A stretch of DNA of 64,000 nucleotides from Cellvibrio sp. pealriver (GCF_001183545.1 NZ_KQ236688.1:1517149-1581148), one strand, 5' to 3'. Positions 43,027 to 53,132 are shown, counted from the stretch's first letter. Translations and numbers: made by a program. The notes: a model not told the origin generated them from the letters alone.

Positions 43027-45918
43027 TTATAAGGATTTCAAAAACGCCTGTACGGCGGCTTTTTGCGTTGGAGAAAGTGCGTTGTAGTTGGCGCGAGAGT
43101 TTGTCCCTTCGCCACCATGCCATTGAATAGCTTCCTCGATAGTGCGTGCGCGGCCATCGTGTAGGTAACTTTCTTTAGGTACACACACTTCCTGCCCATC
43201 CAGACCGAACGCTGGCGCATTGCCACGCACACCAGTCACACCACCGGTTACACAGGCCGACACACCCAATCCCCACAAAGGCGCGGTACGCCACTCGGCA
43301 CCAGACGCTTCACCTTCGCCAAGGTTATCGGCCATTTCAGGCCCCATGTCATGCAACAGCAAGTCGGTGTATGGCTGGATAGCCTGGCTGCGTAACTCGG
43401 CGAAAGCTGCATATTGGCTGGTCACATAGCTGGGTGTATGGCAACCCTGACAGCCAATCGACTCAAACAACGCCTTACCCTGGATAACTTCAGGCTTGTT
43501 GTAATCGCGTTGGCCGCGAACACCCAGCAGTGCAACGTATTTGACGAGGTTATCCAGATGCTGATTGGCGAGCTCTGATCCACTCGAACCACAATTGGTT
43601 TGGCTGGAACCACAATCAGGATTCGGCATTACGCTGGTCATTACCCCCATATCGGTATTAAACGCAGCAGCAATTTGGTGCTTGAGGCTGCCCGCCCCCG
43701 CTTTGTAACCAAACCGGCCAAGACGGGTTTCACCCGTCACAGGGTCAATTACCCGCTGCGCTTTACCGGAAATGCCATCGTTGTTGCTGTCATTGACATC
43801 TTCATTCGCGAGAATGGCTGATTCGGGAATCGCTTCAAGCAGCCCCATACCGACCAACTGCGGAGCAAGACGAGCAGAGAAAGTCTCTGGCTGTACACCA
43901 GTGAATTGATAGTTAGGCTTACGCAGGCCGTTCATTTCGGTCCAGGAAGCAATAACGGCAGCACCTTCGCTGGTTTCACCGCCATTTGCCAAAGGCTGGA
44001 GCACCTTGCCCAATAACGGATGAGTGTTACCCAGCTGATCGCCTACTTTGAACACCCACTTATCCAAAGACTGCCCAGTGCCCGCCACTTCAGCACGGCC
44101 ATTGCGCTCGTGACAATCGGCACAACGATCATTGATATAACGGGTACCCGCTTTACCGACCATTTCAGCAAAAACACCGTTCTCGCTGCTTTCATCGTGA
44201 GTGCCATCGACAAAAGACGTGTGGTGTACACGGCGACCCAGTACAAATGGCTGGCCATTCTCGTAGCCCAAATTGTTGGCCATTTGTTGGAAGTGGCCGT
44301 CTGGCTCAGCGGTCATCTGCACATGCAATGTGGTATCGCCACCCAAACGGGCGCTGACTGGCAGCGGGATAGAGTCGCGTTGTTTGAACAAGCCGCCCAC
44401 GAATGCATTGCGGTCAGTGACATCCCAGGGAACCAAGCCTTGGCCTACGATGTAAAGATAGGTAGTGCCGTAGTAGTTATCACGTCCACGCAGTACGCCG
44501 TTTTTATCGAGGAACTGGCTAATTTCGAATTCCATTTTGTCGCCCATCTGGATAGCGCGACCTTCGCGGCAGTTCCAGCTATCTTCTTTGTAGTAGTGGA
44601 AGCGGCTATCACCGGGCACGTTGACGCGCTGCATAACCCCATTGCCACAGTATTCGGCCAATGTATTGCGGCCGACGTACCACCAACGGTTTTCTGCTTG
44701 CGCGAAATCCAACAGCCCTTCGGCGCGCACATTCATCGCGATTTTGGTACCACCTTTAGCAACGTAATCGACGATCTCAATCGCTGCAGTGCGCTGCTCC
44801 CAGTAGAAAGTCAGGTAATGATCGTATGCCTGGAAGTGATTTTCTTTCGCGTGACGGTCGCGGCCACGGTCGCTAATACGCGTTACCAACGCATCGCCAC
44901 GGTCATATTGGATGACTGGTTCAAGCGCTGTGCTTTGGTTGAATAACGGAGTGATGTTACCCAGAGCGATGCTGCTCGCCACGCTGCTTGAGCTGCTTGC
45001 AACAGGACTTGAACTCGGCGCAACACTGGAACTGGGAACACTACTGGAGCTTGGCGCGATACTGCTGGAGCTTGGTGCAGCACTGCTTGGCTGGGAGGAT
45101 GAACTTAAGGCTCCAAACGTAAAACTGGCCATTGCGGTTTCGCGGGCAAAACCGGCTGCGGTATCCCAGTAAGTACAGCGATAACTGATTTGGTTACCTG
45201 CACTCAACCCGTTGATCACATAGCTATTATTGCCACCGGATTGGTTCATGCTCACATTTAACTGACCACCACCATTAACCGAGTAATGCAAGGTTGCCCA
45301 ACCGCTGGTTGCCACATTGACGGTGGCACTGCTCGCGCCGGTTTGCTGGATTTGGCAAATGCCGTTTGCAGCCGAACTGCTCGAAGCTGCGCTCGCACTG
45401 GAGGGAGCCACTGAACTTGGTGCTACAGAGCTGGGCGGTGCTATTGAACTGAGAGCTATCGAACTGGGAGCTGACGAACTCGTTACAGAAGAAGGTACTG
45501 AGCTGGAAGATGAGCTACCCAGAGTAAAAGTTGCCCAAGGCGAATCCACCGCAAAACTGCCATTAAAATACGTAAAACGATATTGGATCGTCGCACCGGC
45601 GGGTAAATTGGATAGGTTTACAACCCTGCGACCATCTTGTAACACCATAGCCACATTGAGCTGGCCGCCACCGTTGATGATGTAATGAGCATCTGCCCAA
45701 TGAGTTGTATTCACATACAGTTGGGCGGCTGTTGTACCCGTCTGGGAGATACCAGTCACACTGGCAACCGACGAAGCAATACTGGAATTATTGGTTTGAG
45801 CTGAAACGATGGGGGCGAATCCTGTTGCGCACGTAACGGTAGCGATCAGGGCCAAACCACCCAAAGACAGTTTTTTGCGCAAAGACAGTTTTTTGCGATT
45901 GATTGATAGCCTATTCAT
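43027..45918 (-). CDS. Exported multimodular di-haem oxidoreductase with two carbohydrate-binding-like modules
   Basis: A 963-residue protein. It has a signal peptide (cleavage near V-S-A-Q), module A (about 50-130), a Ser/Pro/Ala linker (131-185), module B (about 186-265), a second Ser linker (266-320), then a large C-terminal domain with two c-type haem sites, C599-A-D-C-H603 and C823-Q-G-C-H827. Its sequence fits the di-haem oxidoreductase/putative peroxidase family (DUF1111-like). Both modules share W-A-x-x-H-Y-x-x-N-G-G-G-Q-L-N-V-x-M and Y-R-x-T-Y, like carbohydrate-binding modules of Cellvibrio-type glycanases. An extracellular electron-transfer role on polysaccharide is inference. GGGG precedes the ATG. 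Confidence 0.85.
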   Translation of the reverse strand: MNRLSINRKKLSLRKKLSLGGLALIATVTCATGFAPIVSAQTNNSSIASSVASVTGISQTGTTAAQLYVNTTHWADAHYIINGGGQLNVAMVLQDGRRVVNLSNLPAGATIQYRFTYFNGSFAVDSPWATFTLGSSSSSSVPSSVTSSSAPSSIALSSIAPPSSVAPSSVAPSSASAASSSSAANGICQIQQTGASSATVNVATSGWATLHYSVNGGGQLNVSMNQSGGNNSYVINGLSAGNQISYRCTYWDTAAGFARETAMASFTFGALSSSSQPSSAAPSSSSIAPSSSSVPSSSVAPSSSPVASSSSSVASSIALGNITPLFNQSTALEPVIQYDRGDALVTRISDRGRDRHAKENHFQAYDHYLTFYWEQRTAAIEIVDYVAKGGTKIAMNVRAEGLLDFAQAENRWWYVGRNTLAEYCGNGVMQRVNVPGDSRFHYYKEDSWNCREGRAIQMGDKMEFEISQFLDKNGVLRGRDNYYGTTYLYIVGQGLVPWDVTDRNAFVGGLFKQRDSIPLPVSARLGGDTTLHVQMTAEPDGHFQQMANNLGYENGQPFVLGRRVHHTSFVDGTHDESSENGVFAEMVGKAGTRYINDRCADCHERNGRAEVAGTGQSLDKWVFKVGDQLGNTHPLLGKVLQPLANGGETSEGAAVIASWTEMNGLRKPNYQFTGVQPETFSARLAPQLVGMGLLEAIPESAILANEDVNDSNNDGISGKAQRVIDPVTGETRLGRFGYKAGAGSLKHQIAAAFNTDMGVMTSVMPNPDCGSSQTNCGSSGSELANQHLDNLVKYVALLGVRGQRDYNKPEVIQGKALFESIGCQGCHTPSYVTSQYAAFAELRSQAIQPYTDLLLHDMGPEMADNLGEGEASGAEWRTAPLWGLGVSACVTGGVTGVRGNAPAFGLDGQEVCVPKESYLHDGRARTIEEAIQWHGGEGTNSRANYNALSPTQKAAVQAFLKSL

Positions 45919-46273
45919 AAATTACCCCGGTGCCTTATGTCGTTATTAACAGGGAATGTCGTAAACGTGACAGCAGGCAGGGGGTAAGAGAGGATGCGCC
46001 ACCGAGACTGCTTTCACAGTTTTATGCTAACAGCCAATATTTTTTTGTCGTCTCATTCAACGCAGCAGCAGCGCATGAAACCAAATTCAGCTAATACTTC
46101 TGCGCTACAAAAATAAAACCAAATTATTTCAATCACTTAATAGAACTTGAAGCGTTACCAGTACTGTGTAGATACCACACAACAATACCTATAACGATAA
46201 AGTGGCACGAGGTTCATCAGCAGAAAAACATGACTTGAGACTATGCAAGGCTCAATATAAGGAGCGCTCTGTG
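45919..46273. other. Intergenic region upstream of the di-haem gene
   Basis: A 355-bp region between two minus-strand genes. It should hold the di-haem gene promoter, but no pair of hexamers stands out. A TGGCACGAGG near 46203 on the plus strand resembles a sigma54 -24 element but lacks the -12 GC and faces no gene. Confidence 0.4.
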
Positions 46274-48499
46274 CTAGAGAGCCCCCAATTGCAAATAAAA
46301 GTTGAAATCCCCCTCAAACGTAAATCCATAACCTAAGTACAGGGGCCCCAATGGGGTTTCCCCTCCCAAGTACACCACAGCCGAGTCCAACCATTCATCG
46401 CCCGTTGTTATGGTGTAGTTTGTCTCCAGTCTTGCAGCTTCCAAACCCAAACCCAAGCGCATGTCGCCGTTTAAGCCCAGCGGCATACGGCCAACAATAC
46501 GCTCGGCACGTAGGTGCGCATAGAGTGCATCGTCACCCAGAATCTGGTTGCGGGCATACCCGGACATATTAAGAAAACCACCGAGCATCACGGCATCATA
46601 AATAGGCAGTTGACCTGACAATGAGGTGATATGTGAAGCACGAGCCCCCACTACAAATTGGTCCAATTTGTAAGCGCCACCCAAATCGAGTGTTAATTTT
46701 TTATAGGGTTCAAGATCTTGATGGGTTTCAAAATAGGTGATGTCAGCGCGCCACCCATGAGAGGGAAAATACAACCGATTACGGCGGTCCAAATGGATTT
46801 GAAATAAAGCACCACCATAGGTATTGCTGACATCGGGCAAAACCACAGCACTAAGATCAGCTTTACCATCTACATCATACTCACGCCACCCCAGCTTAGC
46901 CTGTCCAAAACTCCCCAAATTGCGCCCAAGCATCAGCTCGGTGTAAGCAGTATCCAGACGATAATCCGCAATGCGGTCGTCATCGATAAAAATACTGATG
47001 TCATCCCTGCTGCTGAAATAAACAGGCTCGATAAAATAGCTTTGCTGGTAATTGAGTGGCTGATAAAAATCCAGCTTTATCGATGGTCTGCCACCCAAAT
47101 CCATGGTGGCAAAAAACTCGCCCCCATATGCATTGAGCCAGGTATTTCGGTAAGCGCCACGAAAATTAAAGTTGGACCCTAATCGATATTCGTTATCAAT
47201 CGAAAATCCGAAAATGAAATAATCCGATCCTTGTGGTTTTTCGCGTGCATTGATCTCAAGGACGTGCCGATCGTTTTCTTTAACTATCCGATAATCCACA
47301 TTTTCATAATAACCATCACCGTAGGTACGAATCAGGTCACGCTCTAATGACACGCGATCCAAAGGCTGATTCGCTTCTTGATGTATTTGTCGCATCACAA
47401 AATCAGGATGGATACGTTTGAGTGGCGCAATGACAATTTCATCGATATGCACAGCGGGAACATCCTGCTCCTTATAGTCGCGTTTCCATGCACTGTACTC
47501 CTGTTCACTGACCGCCCACTGTTTCAACAAAGACAATTGTTGCTCGGCAGCAGACTTACCAATATCGGCCGCCTCCTCATATCGGGCAAAGTCAGACGAT
47601 TTTATATCGCCTAACTCGGGGGCTATATAAATGTCATTGCCTGTCAGGCTTGCTAAGGAGCGCTCGACATTTTGCTTGGTCAAAATGCCGATCATCTGCA
47701 CAGTCACGCTCAGCAGGGAACCTATGTTATCCGGTGAGCGCAAAGGAGAACCGACGTTCACGGCAATCACCCGCGTGGCTCCGCACAACTCACGGGCTAC
47801 CCCTATGGGTAAGTTATCAACCAATCCACCGTCTACCAGCTTGCGCCCCTCATACTCTACAGGAGCCATTAAACCCGGCACGGACATGCTCGCACGCATC
47901 GCCTGGGTCAAACTTCCCTCGCGAAATACAACTCGCTCTCCGGTGCCTATATCTGTCGCCACTATGGCCAACGGCATGGAAAGTTGTTGGATTTCACGCT
48001 CCCCTAAATCAGCATCTACCAATTGATTAAAGAAGAGCTTTATCTTTTCCCCTGCAACCACACCGGATTGCAATTGAAGCCCCCTGTCCGTCAACCCCAA
48101 TTCAGTGCCCGGCAAATAGCGTTGGCTGACGTATTTTTTGCGATAACTCAACTGCGAGTAGTCAGCAACATCCAGAAAAATATCTGTCCAATCCGCTTCC
48201 GCAAGCTTTTTACGCATCCGTTTTGGCGATAACCCGGCCGCATAAGACCCGGCGACCAACCCACCCATACTGGTACCTACGACGCAATCGACCGGGATGC
48301 GTTCGCGCTCAAGCACTTCAAGCACACCTATATGGGCAGCCCCCCTTGCACCGCCGCCGCCCAGCACCAATGCTGTACGAGGTACAGTATCGTGCGACTC
48401 CACCGATGCTTCTGGATGAGCACCCAGATCAGCATATGCATCCCGACTGGAGGCGAGCACAAAAAAAACAATCACCCGAACAAACCTATTTTTATACAC
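46274..48499 (-). CDS. Patatin-like phospholipase with POTRA and outer-membrane barrel (PlpD-like, type Vd)
   Basis: A 741-residue protein. A signal peptide (ends near A-Y-A-D) is followed by a patatin domain with oxyanion loop G-G-G-G-A-R-G, nucleophile S77 in G-T-S-M-G-G, and Asp223 in D-G-G-L-V-D-N. A POTRA-like segment follows (about residues 350-430), then a BamA-type 16-strand barrel ending in an aromatic-poor L-G-A-L. This layout is that of type Vd autotransporters such as PlpD, which expose or release a lipase. The start is GTG (48497-48499) with AAGGA upstream. The gene is monocistronic. Confidence 0.9.
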   Translation of the reverse strand: MYKNRFVRVIVFFVLASSRDAYADLGAHPEASVESHDTVPRTALVLGGGGARGAAHIGVLEVLERERIPVDCVVGTSMGGLVAGSYAAGLSPKRMRKKLAEADWTDIFLDVADYSQLSYRKKYVSQRYLPGTELGLTDRGLQLQSGVVAGEKIKLFFNQLVDADLGEREIQQLSMPLAIVATDIGTGERVVFREGSLTQAMRASMSVPGLMAPVEYEGRKLVDGGLVDNLPIGVARELCGATRVIAVNVGSPLRSPDNIGSLLSVTVQMIGILTKQNVERSLASLTGNDIYIAPELGDIKSSDFARYEEAADIGKSAAEQQLSLLKQWAVSEQEYSAWKRDYKEQDVPAVHIDEIVIAPLKRIHPDFVMRQIHQEANQPLDRVSLERDLIRTYGDGYYENVDYRIVKENDRHVLEINAREKPQGSDYFIFGFSIDNEYRLGSNFNFRGAYRNTWLNAYGGEFFATMDLGGRPSIKLDFYQPLNYQQSYFIEPVYFSSRDDISIFIDDDRIADYRLDTAYTELMLGRNLGSFGQAKLGWREYDVDGKADLSAVVLPDVSNTYGGALFQIHLDRRNRLYFPSHGWRADITYFETHQDLEPYKKLTLDLGGAYKLDQFVVGARASHITSLSGQLPIYDAVMLGGFLNMSGYARNQILGDDALYAHLRAERIVGRMPLGLNGDMRLGLGLEAARLETNYTITTGDEWLDSAVVYLGGETPLGPLYLGYGFTFEGDFNFYLQLGAL

Positions 48500-48887
48500 A
48501 GTGCGTCCTTTGAATTCCCAGCCAACAAACTATTCGTGAGATTGATACAACAATCCACCTAACACAAGATCCGGCAAAAATTTCCATTTTTAAACTTAAC
48601 CGGGCGATCACATCAAGATCATTTTTTAACCTCATAAAATGCTTTTCGGATAATCAAGCTAACGCAAATAAAACAATTAAGAGGATAGTTGTTTCTAAAA
48701 AAAGCTATTTTACGGAATGAGAGAATATAAATTTTCGTTTTTAGCTATGCAAACATATTATTTTCCTCATTAAACGTGAAAAAACAGCAAAATTGTCTTT
48801 ATTTATCCTGTTTATTAAAAAAACCATCCCACTTTTTAGTTGTTTTTCGTTAGAATGGCCTCGTATCGTTTTCTCCAGGAATAAATC
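48500..48887. other. AT-rich divergent region between the patatin gene and DAHP synthase
   Basis: A 388-bp region with no gene. It is AT-rich and should carry promoters for both genes. TAGAAT at 48851-48856 is a possible -10 for the DAHP synthase gene, without a good -35. No TyrR-like palindrome was seen. Confidence 0.4.
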
Positions 48888-49964
48888 ATGCCTAATATCC
48901 AAGTCGATGACCTGAATGTGGTCTCACAAGAACTGCTGATTTCCCCAGCAGAACTCAAGAAAAAAATCCCGCTGACAGAAAAAGCCCGTGAAGTTGTCAC
49001 CAATGGGCGCGAAGTAGTGCGCAATATTCTCGATCGCAAAGACCATCGCATTTTTGTCGTAATTGGCCCCTGCTCTATTCACGATGTTGCAGCAGCGAAA
49101 GATTACGCCCAACGCCTGAAGAAGCTGGCTGACGAAGTAAGCGACACTATCTATGTAGTCATGCGCGTCTACTTCGAAAAACCTCGCACGACTGTAGGCT
49201 GGAAAGGTTTGATTAATGATCCATACCTGGACGATTCTTTCAAAATTGAAGAAGGCTTGCACATTGGTCGCCAGTTACTGTTGGATATTTCGGAAATGGG
49301 CTTGCCAGCCGCAACTGAAGCGCTTGACCCTATTTCGCCACAATACCTGCATGACTTGATTAGCTGGTCTGCGATTGGTGCGCGCACTACTGAATCGCAA
49401 ACACACCGTGAGATGGCGAGTGGCCTTTCATCTGCAGTAGGGTTTAAAAATGGTACTGATGGCGGCCTGACTGTCGCTATTAACGCCCTGCAGTCGGTAT
49501 CGAAGCCTCATCGTTTCCTCGGTATCAATACCGAAGGGCAAGTGGCGATTATCCACACACGCGGCAATAGCTATGGCCATGTCGTACTGCGCGGAGGTAA
49601 TGGCAAACCCAATTACGATTCCGTCAGTGTCGCACTCTGTGAGCAAGAATTGGCCAAAGCCAAAGTGGTGCCTAACATCATGGTAGATTGCAGCCATGCA
49701 AACTCCAATAAGAACCATGAGTTGCAAACACTGGTTATGGAAAATGTGGCCAATCAGATACTTGAAGGCAACAAATCCATTATCGGCTTGATGGTAGAAA
49801 GCAACATCGGAGCAGGAAACCAAAATATTCCGGCTAACCTGTGCGACCTAAAATACGGGGTATCGGTTACAGATGCTTGTATCGATTGGGAAACCACCGA
49901 AAAAGCCCTGCATAAAATGCGTGACACTATTAAGGCGGCACTGCAAAACAGAGCCAACTCTTAA
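48888..49964 (+). CDS. 3-deoxy-7-phosphoheptulonate synthase, class I (AroF/G/H type)
   Basis: A 358-residue enzyme joining phosphoenolpyruvate and erythrose 4-phosphate in the first step of aromatic amino acid synthesis. Seen motifs are V-V-I-G-P-C-S-I-H-D, Y-F-E-K-P-R-T-T-V-G-W-K-G, G-A-R-T-T-E-S-Q-x-H-R, H-V-V-L-R-G-G and V-D-C-S-H-A-N-S. The feedback type (Tyr, Phe or Trp) cannot be assigned by eye. AGGA precedes the ATG, and a strong terminator follows. Confidence 0.96.
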   Translation: MPNIQVDDLNVVSQELLISPAELKKKIPLTEKAREVVTNGREVVRNILDRKDHRIFVVIGPCSIHDVAAAKDYAQRLKKLADEVSDTIYVVMRVYFEKPRTTVGWKGLINDPYLDDSFKIEEGLHIGRQLLLDISEMGLPAATEALDPISPQYLHDLISWSAIGARTTESQTHREMASGLSSAVGFKNGTDGGLTVAINALQSVSKPHRFLGINTEGQVAIIHTRGNSYGHVVLRGGNGKPNYDSVSVALCEQELAKAKVVPNIMVDCSHANSNKNHELQTLVMENVANQILEGNKSIIGLMVESNIGAGNQNIPANLCDLKYGVSVTDACIDWETTEKALHKMRDTIKAALQNRANS

Positions 49965-50010
49965 TCGATCACATTAAAAATTTATTGCAACTTATTGATT
50001 GAAAATAAAA

Positions 50011-50033
50011 AAGCAGCCTATGGCTGCTTTTTT
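50011..50033 (+). terminator. Rho-independent terminator of the DAHP synthase gene
   Basis: AAGCAGCC pairs with GGCTGCTT over a 3-base loop, followed by a T tract. An A-rich run on the other side could allow weak bidirectional use. Confidence 0.92.
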
Positions 50034-50201
50034 ATTTCATTTTTGAGAACCACCACACCAAAAAACTGTTAAATTTATCGACATTTAATTACCTCCAGCT
50101 ATGGTTTTTTAACCATGTGACTGTTAGATTTTTACTGCTCAGGACAGCCAGCAGTCGCCGGATGCAAATAGAACAATAACCTACACGCTACGGAGCAAAA
50201 G

Positions 50202-50600
50202 ATGGCCTCTCCTCTACCAACCCAACAATTTACAACGCGATCGCAAAACACCCACACTTTTGATGTGGCTCAGGCTGTCGAGCGCGGCGAGTTTGTACTA
50301 AGCCTGAGTACCATGCTGGGTTGTGACTACATTTTTGTCAGCCATAAAGGCCCTCATGAATTACTCGGGTCCAACCGGCTTGAAACCACCATCCGTGAGC
50401 TTCTGGATATTCTTGAAACATCGCCTTACCAAAGCATGGTTGTCAGTGCAGACGAGCTTGCAGATGGTCAGCTGGTATTTACACGTTACGACTATAAATG
50501 GGAAAACCGCCAGGTTACACAAGTTGCTCCCACACGGATTACCAGCCCGGATCAAGCAGACTTTATGCAAATGATGTTTGATTGCAGTACAACCTGCTAA
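50202..50600 (+). CDS. Small hypothetical protein
   Basis: A 132-residue soluble protein beginning MASPLPTQQFTTRSQNTHTF, with GGAG before the ATG. It has mixed alpha/beta character (Y-I-F-V-S-H-K-G-P-H-E-L-L near residue 45) and ends C-S-T-T-C. No signal peptide or known motif. It stands alone between the DAHP synthase terminator and prc. Confidence 0.65.
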   Translation: MASPLPTQQFTTRSQNTHTFDVAQAVERGEFVLSLSTMLGCDYIFVSHKGPHELLGSNRLETTIRELLDILETSPYQSMVVSADELADGQLVFTRYDYKWENRQVTQVAPTRITSPDQADFMQMMFDCSTTC

Positions 50601-50929
50601 TCACCACTGCTCAAAACGGTGCAGTCAAACCCGTTCCTTTTTCTCACTTCAAATACACAATGACGCAACTGACGAAACTTTTTGCCTGAAGAAAGATCAG
50701 AACTTGGCAGTGATGAAAAAGACCCCCGGGATTAAAACGAACTCCCGAATGGAAAAGAACACAGGGATCAGCGCCAAACCTGCCTTTACGCGTGCAATTC
50801 CGCTATAGTAAGCCACACACAGATTACGCCTCCACTCACTGAGGCCGGGTTAATATCAGGCTACTTTTGATGACTTTATAACCTGACGCAAGTGCACTGC
50901 ATGCTTTTGACTTTGTTGAGACACACCTT
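50601..50929 (+). other. Intergenic region upstream of prc
   Basis: A 329-bp region with no supported gene. TATAGT at 50804-50809 may be the -10 of the prc promoter, but the -35 is poor. No terminator for the preceding small gene is evident. Confidence 0.35.
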
Positions 50930-53032
50930 ATGCAAATTGTTGTTAGATCACTGAAATTTACACTGTTCAGCCTCCTGTTTAGCCTTTCTTCCCTGAATTT
51001 TGCCAACCAACCGCTGGAGCTAAAACCTACCAGTGAACAAAGTAAAGCAGCAATTGATCTGGTGCAGAAGCTTGATCGTGAGCACTATCGCGATCAGGAA
51101 TTTAATGATGCCCTTTCATCGCGATTTTTCGATGAATATCTGGAATCACTCGATAGCGCCAAAAACTTCTTTCTTCAATCAGATATCGCTGAATTTGAAA
51201 AATACCGTAAAACATTTGATGACGATTTCAAAAAAGGAAATCTGGACAACAGTTTTGCTATTTTCAATCGTTTTAATGAGCGCATGATCTCGCGCCTCGA
51301 TAAAGTCATCAAAACACTGGATGACAAACAAAACAAATTTAATTTTGAGGTAGAGGAATCGATTGACACTGATCGGGAGAAAGCGCAATGGCCAGCTAAT
51401 TCCGCTGAAGCGGATCGTTTGTGGAACAAGTATTTAAAGTCCAATTTATTGAATTCGATGCTCTCTGGTAAAACTTACGAAGAAAGCAAAACAAATTTGC
51501 GTAAACGCTACGCTAATCAACTGCGCCGTCTGAAACAGCAAACCGCAGAAGAAGCCTTTAGTGTGATGATGAATTCACTGACCACGCTGTATGATCCACA
51601 CACAAATTATCTATCGCCAGAAAACGCTGAAAATTTTGACATCAGCATGTCACTTGAACTGCAAGGTATTGGTGCTGTATTACAAAGTGACGATGATTAC
51701 ACCAAAGTGAGCAGCTTGGTAGCGGGAGGCCCTGCCCAAAAGCAAGGCCAGCTAAAACCGAATGATAAAATTGTTTCGATTGCGCAAGGTGCCGATGGTG
51801 AATTTGTTGATGTCGTAGGCTGGCGCTTGGATGAAGTAGTAAAACTGATTCGCGGCCCCAAGGGTACGATCGTCCGTCTGGAAGTGATTCCAGCCGATCC
51901 GACAGCAACTGCCAACAAACAAATTACCATTAAACGTGAAACCGTAAAACTGGAAGACCAAGCTGCTAAAAAAGCAGTCTTTGAAGTTAAAGAAGGTGAC
52001 AAAGTATTTAAAATTGGTGTTATTGACATCCCCACTTTCTATATGAACTTTGAAGCCTACCAAAAGGGTGATCCAAACTACAAAAGCACCACACGCGATG
52101 TCTATAATTTGTTGACCGAGCTCAATAAAGAAAAAGTCGACGGTGTCATTATTGACTTGCGCGATAACGGTGGTGGCTCACTGCCGGAAGCGGCCATGTT
52201 AACGGATTTGTTTGTTGACCCGGGCCCCGTTGTGCAAATTCGCCAAAGCGATGACACTATTTCACGCAATTATCGTGCATACCAACCCGCTGTATACCGC
52301 GCACCTGTTGCAGTGTTGATTAACCGCCTGAGCGCTTCCGCGTCTGAAATTTTTGCTGGCGCAATTCAGGATTATGGTCGCGGAATTATTATTGGCTCAA
52401 CCACGTTTGGAAAAGGCTCAGTACAAAATCTTGTCGATTTAAAACACGGTCGCCTGAAAATTACGGAGGCAAAGTTTTATCGTATCTCAGGCGATAGTAC
52501 CCAGCATCGCGGCGTGATTCCTGATGTACAACTACCGAGCCTGCTTGATCCATCCGAAATCGGCGAAAGCAGTTATGACAATGCCTTACCTTGGGATCGT
52601 ATCCACCCTGCTCCGCATCAAAATTACTACAATATCAGCAAATATTTGCCGACCATTGAAACCAAGCATCAGGAGCGTATGGCGAAAGATCCGGACTTTA
52701 TTTTCCTGAATAAACAAAGCGCAATGTTTAAAGAGGCATCTGAAAAGAAAACATTTTCGTTAAGGCTGGCAACACGTCAGGAAGAACAAAAGCAAATGGA
52801 AAAACGTGCACTGGATATGGAAAATCAAAAGCGGATAGCCAAAGGTGAAAAGCCATATACCGATTATTCCGCACTAAAGGCAGCGAACGGCGGTGACGAG
52901 GAAGAAGAGGTACCCGAGAAGGATAAAGAAATTAATCCAAAAGAAGATCCTTATTTAACGGAAGCAGGCCATGTACTGGCGGATTTTATTGATCAAATAA
53001 AAACGCCAGAAAAGAAAGTTGCTACTCAGTAA
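50930..53032 (+). CDS. prc: Carboxy-terminal processing (tail-specific) protease Prc/Tsp
   Basis: A 700-residue S41 peptidase. The signal peptide ends near N-F-A-N-Q, and a PDZ domain follows (about residues 235-325: G-I-G-A-V-L-Q, I-R-G-P-K-G-T). The catalytic domain has G-G-G-S-L-P-E-A and the Ser-Lys pair S470 (S-A-S-E-I-F-A) and K495 (T-F-G-K-G-S-V-Q), 25 apart as in E. coli S430-K455. The C-terminal DUF3340-like region is present. In the periplasm it trims penicillin-binding protein 3 and degrades tagged or peptidoglycan hydrolase proteins. A good terminator follows. Confidence 0.96.
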   Translation: MQIVVRSLKFTLFSLLFSLSSLNFANQPLELKPTSEQSKAAIDLVQKLDREHYRDQEFNDALSSRFFDEYLESLDSAKNFFLQSDIAEFEKYRKTFDDDFKKGNLDNSFAIFNRFNERMISRLDKVIKTLDDKQNKFNFEVEESIDTDREKAQWPANSAEADRLWNKYLKSNLLNSMLSGKTYEESKTNLRKRYANQLRRLKQQTAEEAFSVMMNSLTTLYDPHTNYLSPENAENFDISMSLELQGIGAVLQSDDDYTKVSSLVAGGPAQKQGQLKPNDKIVSIAQGADGEFVDVVGWRLDEVVKLIRGPKGTIVRLEVIPADPTATANKQITIKRETVKLEDQAAKKAVFEVKEGDKVFKIGVIDIPTFYMNFEAYQKGDPNYKSTTRDVYNLLTELNKEKVDGVIIDLRDNGGGSLPEAAMLTDLFVDPGPVVQIRQSDDTISRNYRAYQPAVYRAPVAVLINRLSASASEIFAGAIQDYGRGIIIGSTTFGKGSVQNLVDLKHGRLKITEAKFYRISGDSTQHRGVIPDVQLPSLLDPSEIGESSYDNALPWDRIHPAPHQNYYNISKYLPTIETKHQERMAKDPDFIFLNKQSAMFKEASEKKTFSLRLATRQEEQKQMEKRALDMENQKRIAKGEKPYTDYSALKAANGGDEEEEVPEKDKEINPKEDPYLTEAGHVLADFIDQIKTPEKKVATQ

Positions 53033-53080
53033 TAATTAGTCAAATTTCGCTAACCTCATCATTATTTATTTTCAACTATG

Positions 53081-53111
53081 CACCCGATCAGCAATGCTCG
53101 GGTGTTTTTTT
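53081..53111 (+). terminator. Rho-independent terminator of prc
   Basis: CACCCGA (53081-53087) pairs with TCGGGTG (53098-53104), followed by seven T. Confidence 0.9.
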
Positions 53112-53132
53112 CAGAATATATAAGGTCCAACT

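Noticed and set aside
44020..44946. Long plus-strand open frame opposite the di-haem gene
   Set aside because: It is antisense to a well-supported protein with two haem motifs, has no ribosome site or recognisable domain, and is explained by codon bias of the real gene.
44980..45500. Repetitive sequence resembling a repeat array
   Set aside because: The repeats are degenerate Ser/Ala/Pro linker codons in frame with the di-haem protein, without uniform repeats or unique spacers, so it is not a CRISPR array.
46203..46218. sigma54-like TGGCACGAGG on the plus strand
   Set aside because: The -12 GC is absent at the required 10-base spacing and there is no plus-strand gene downstream for 2.6 kb.
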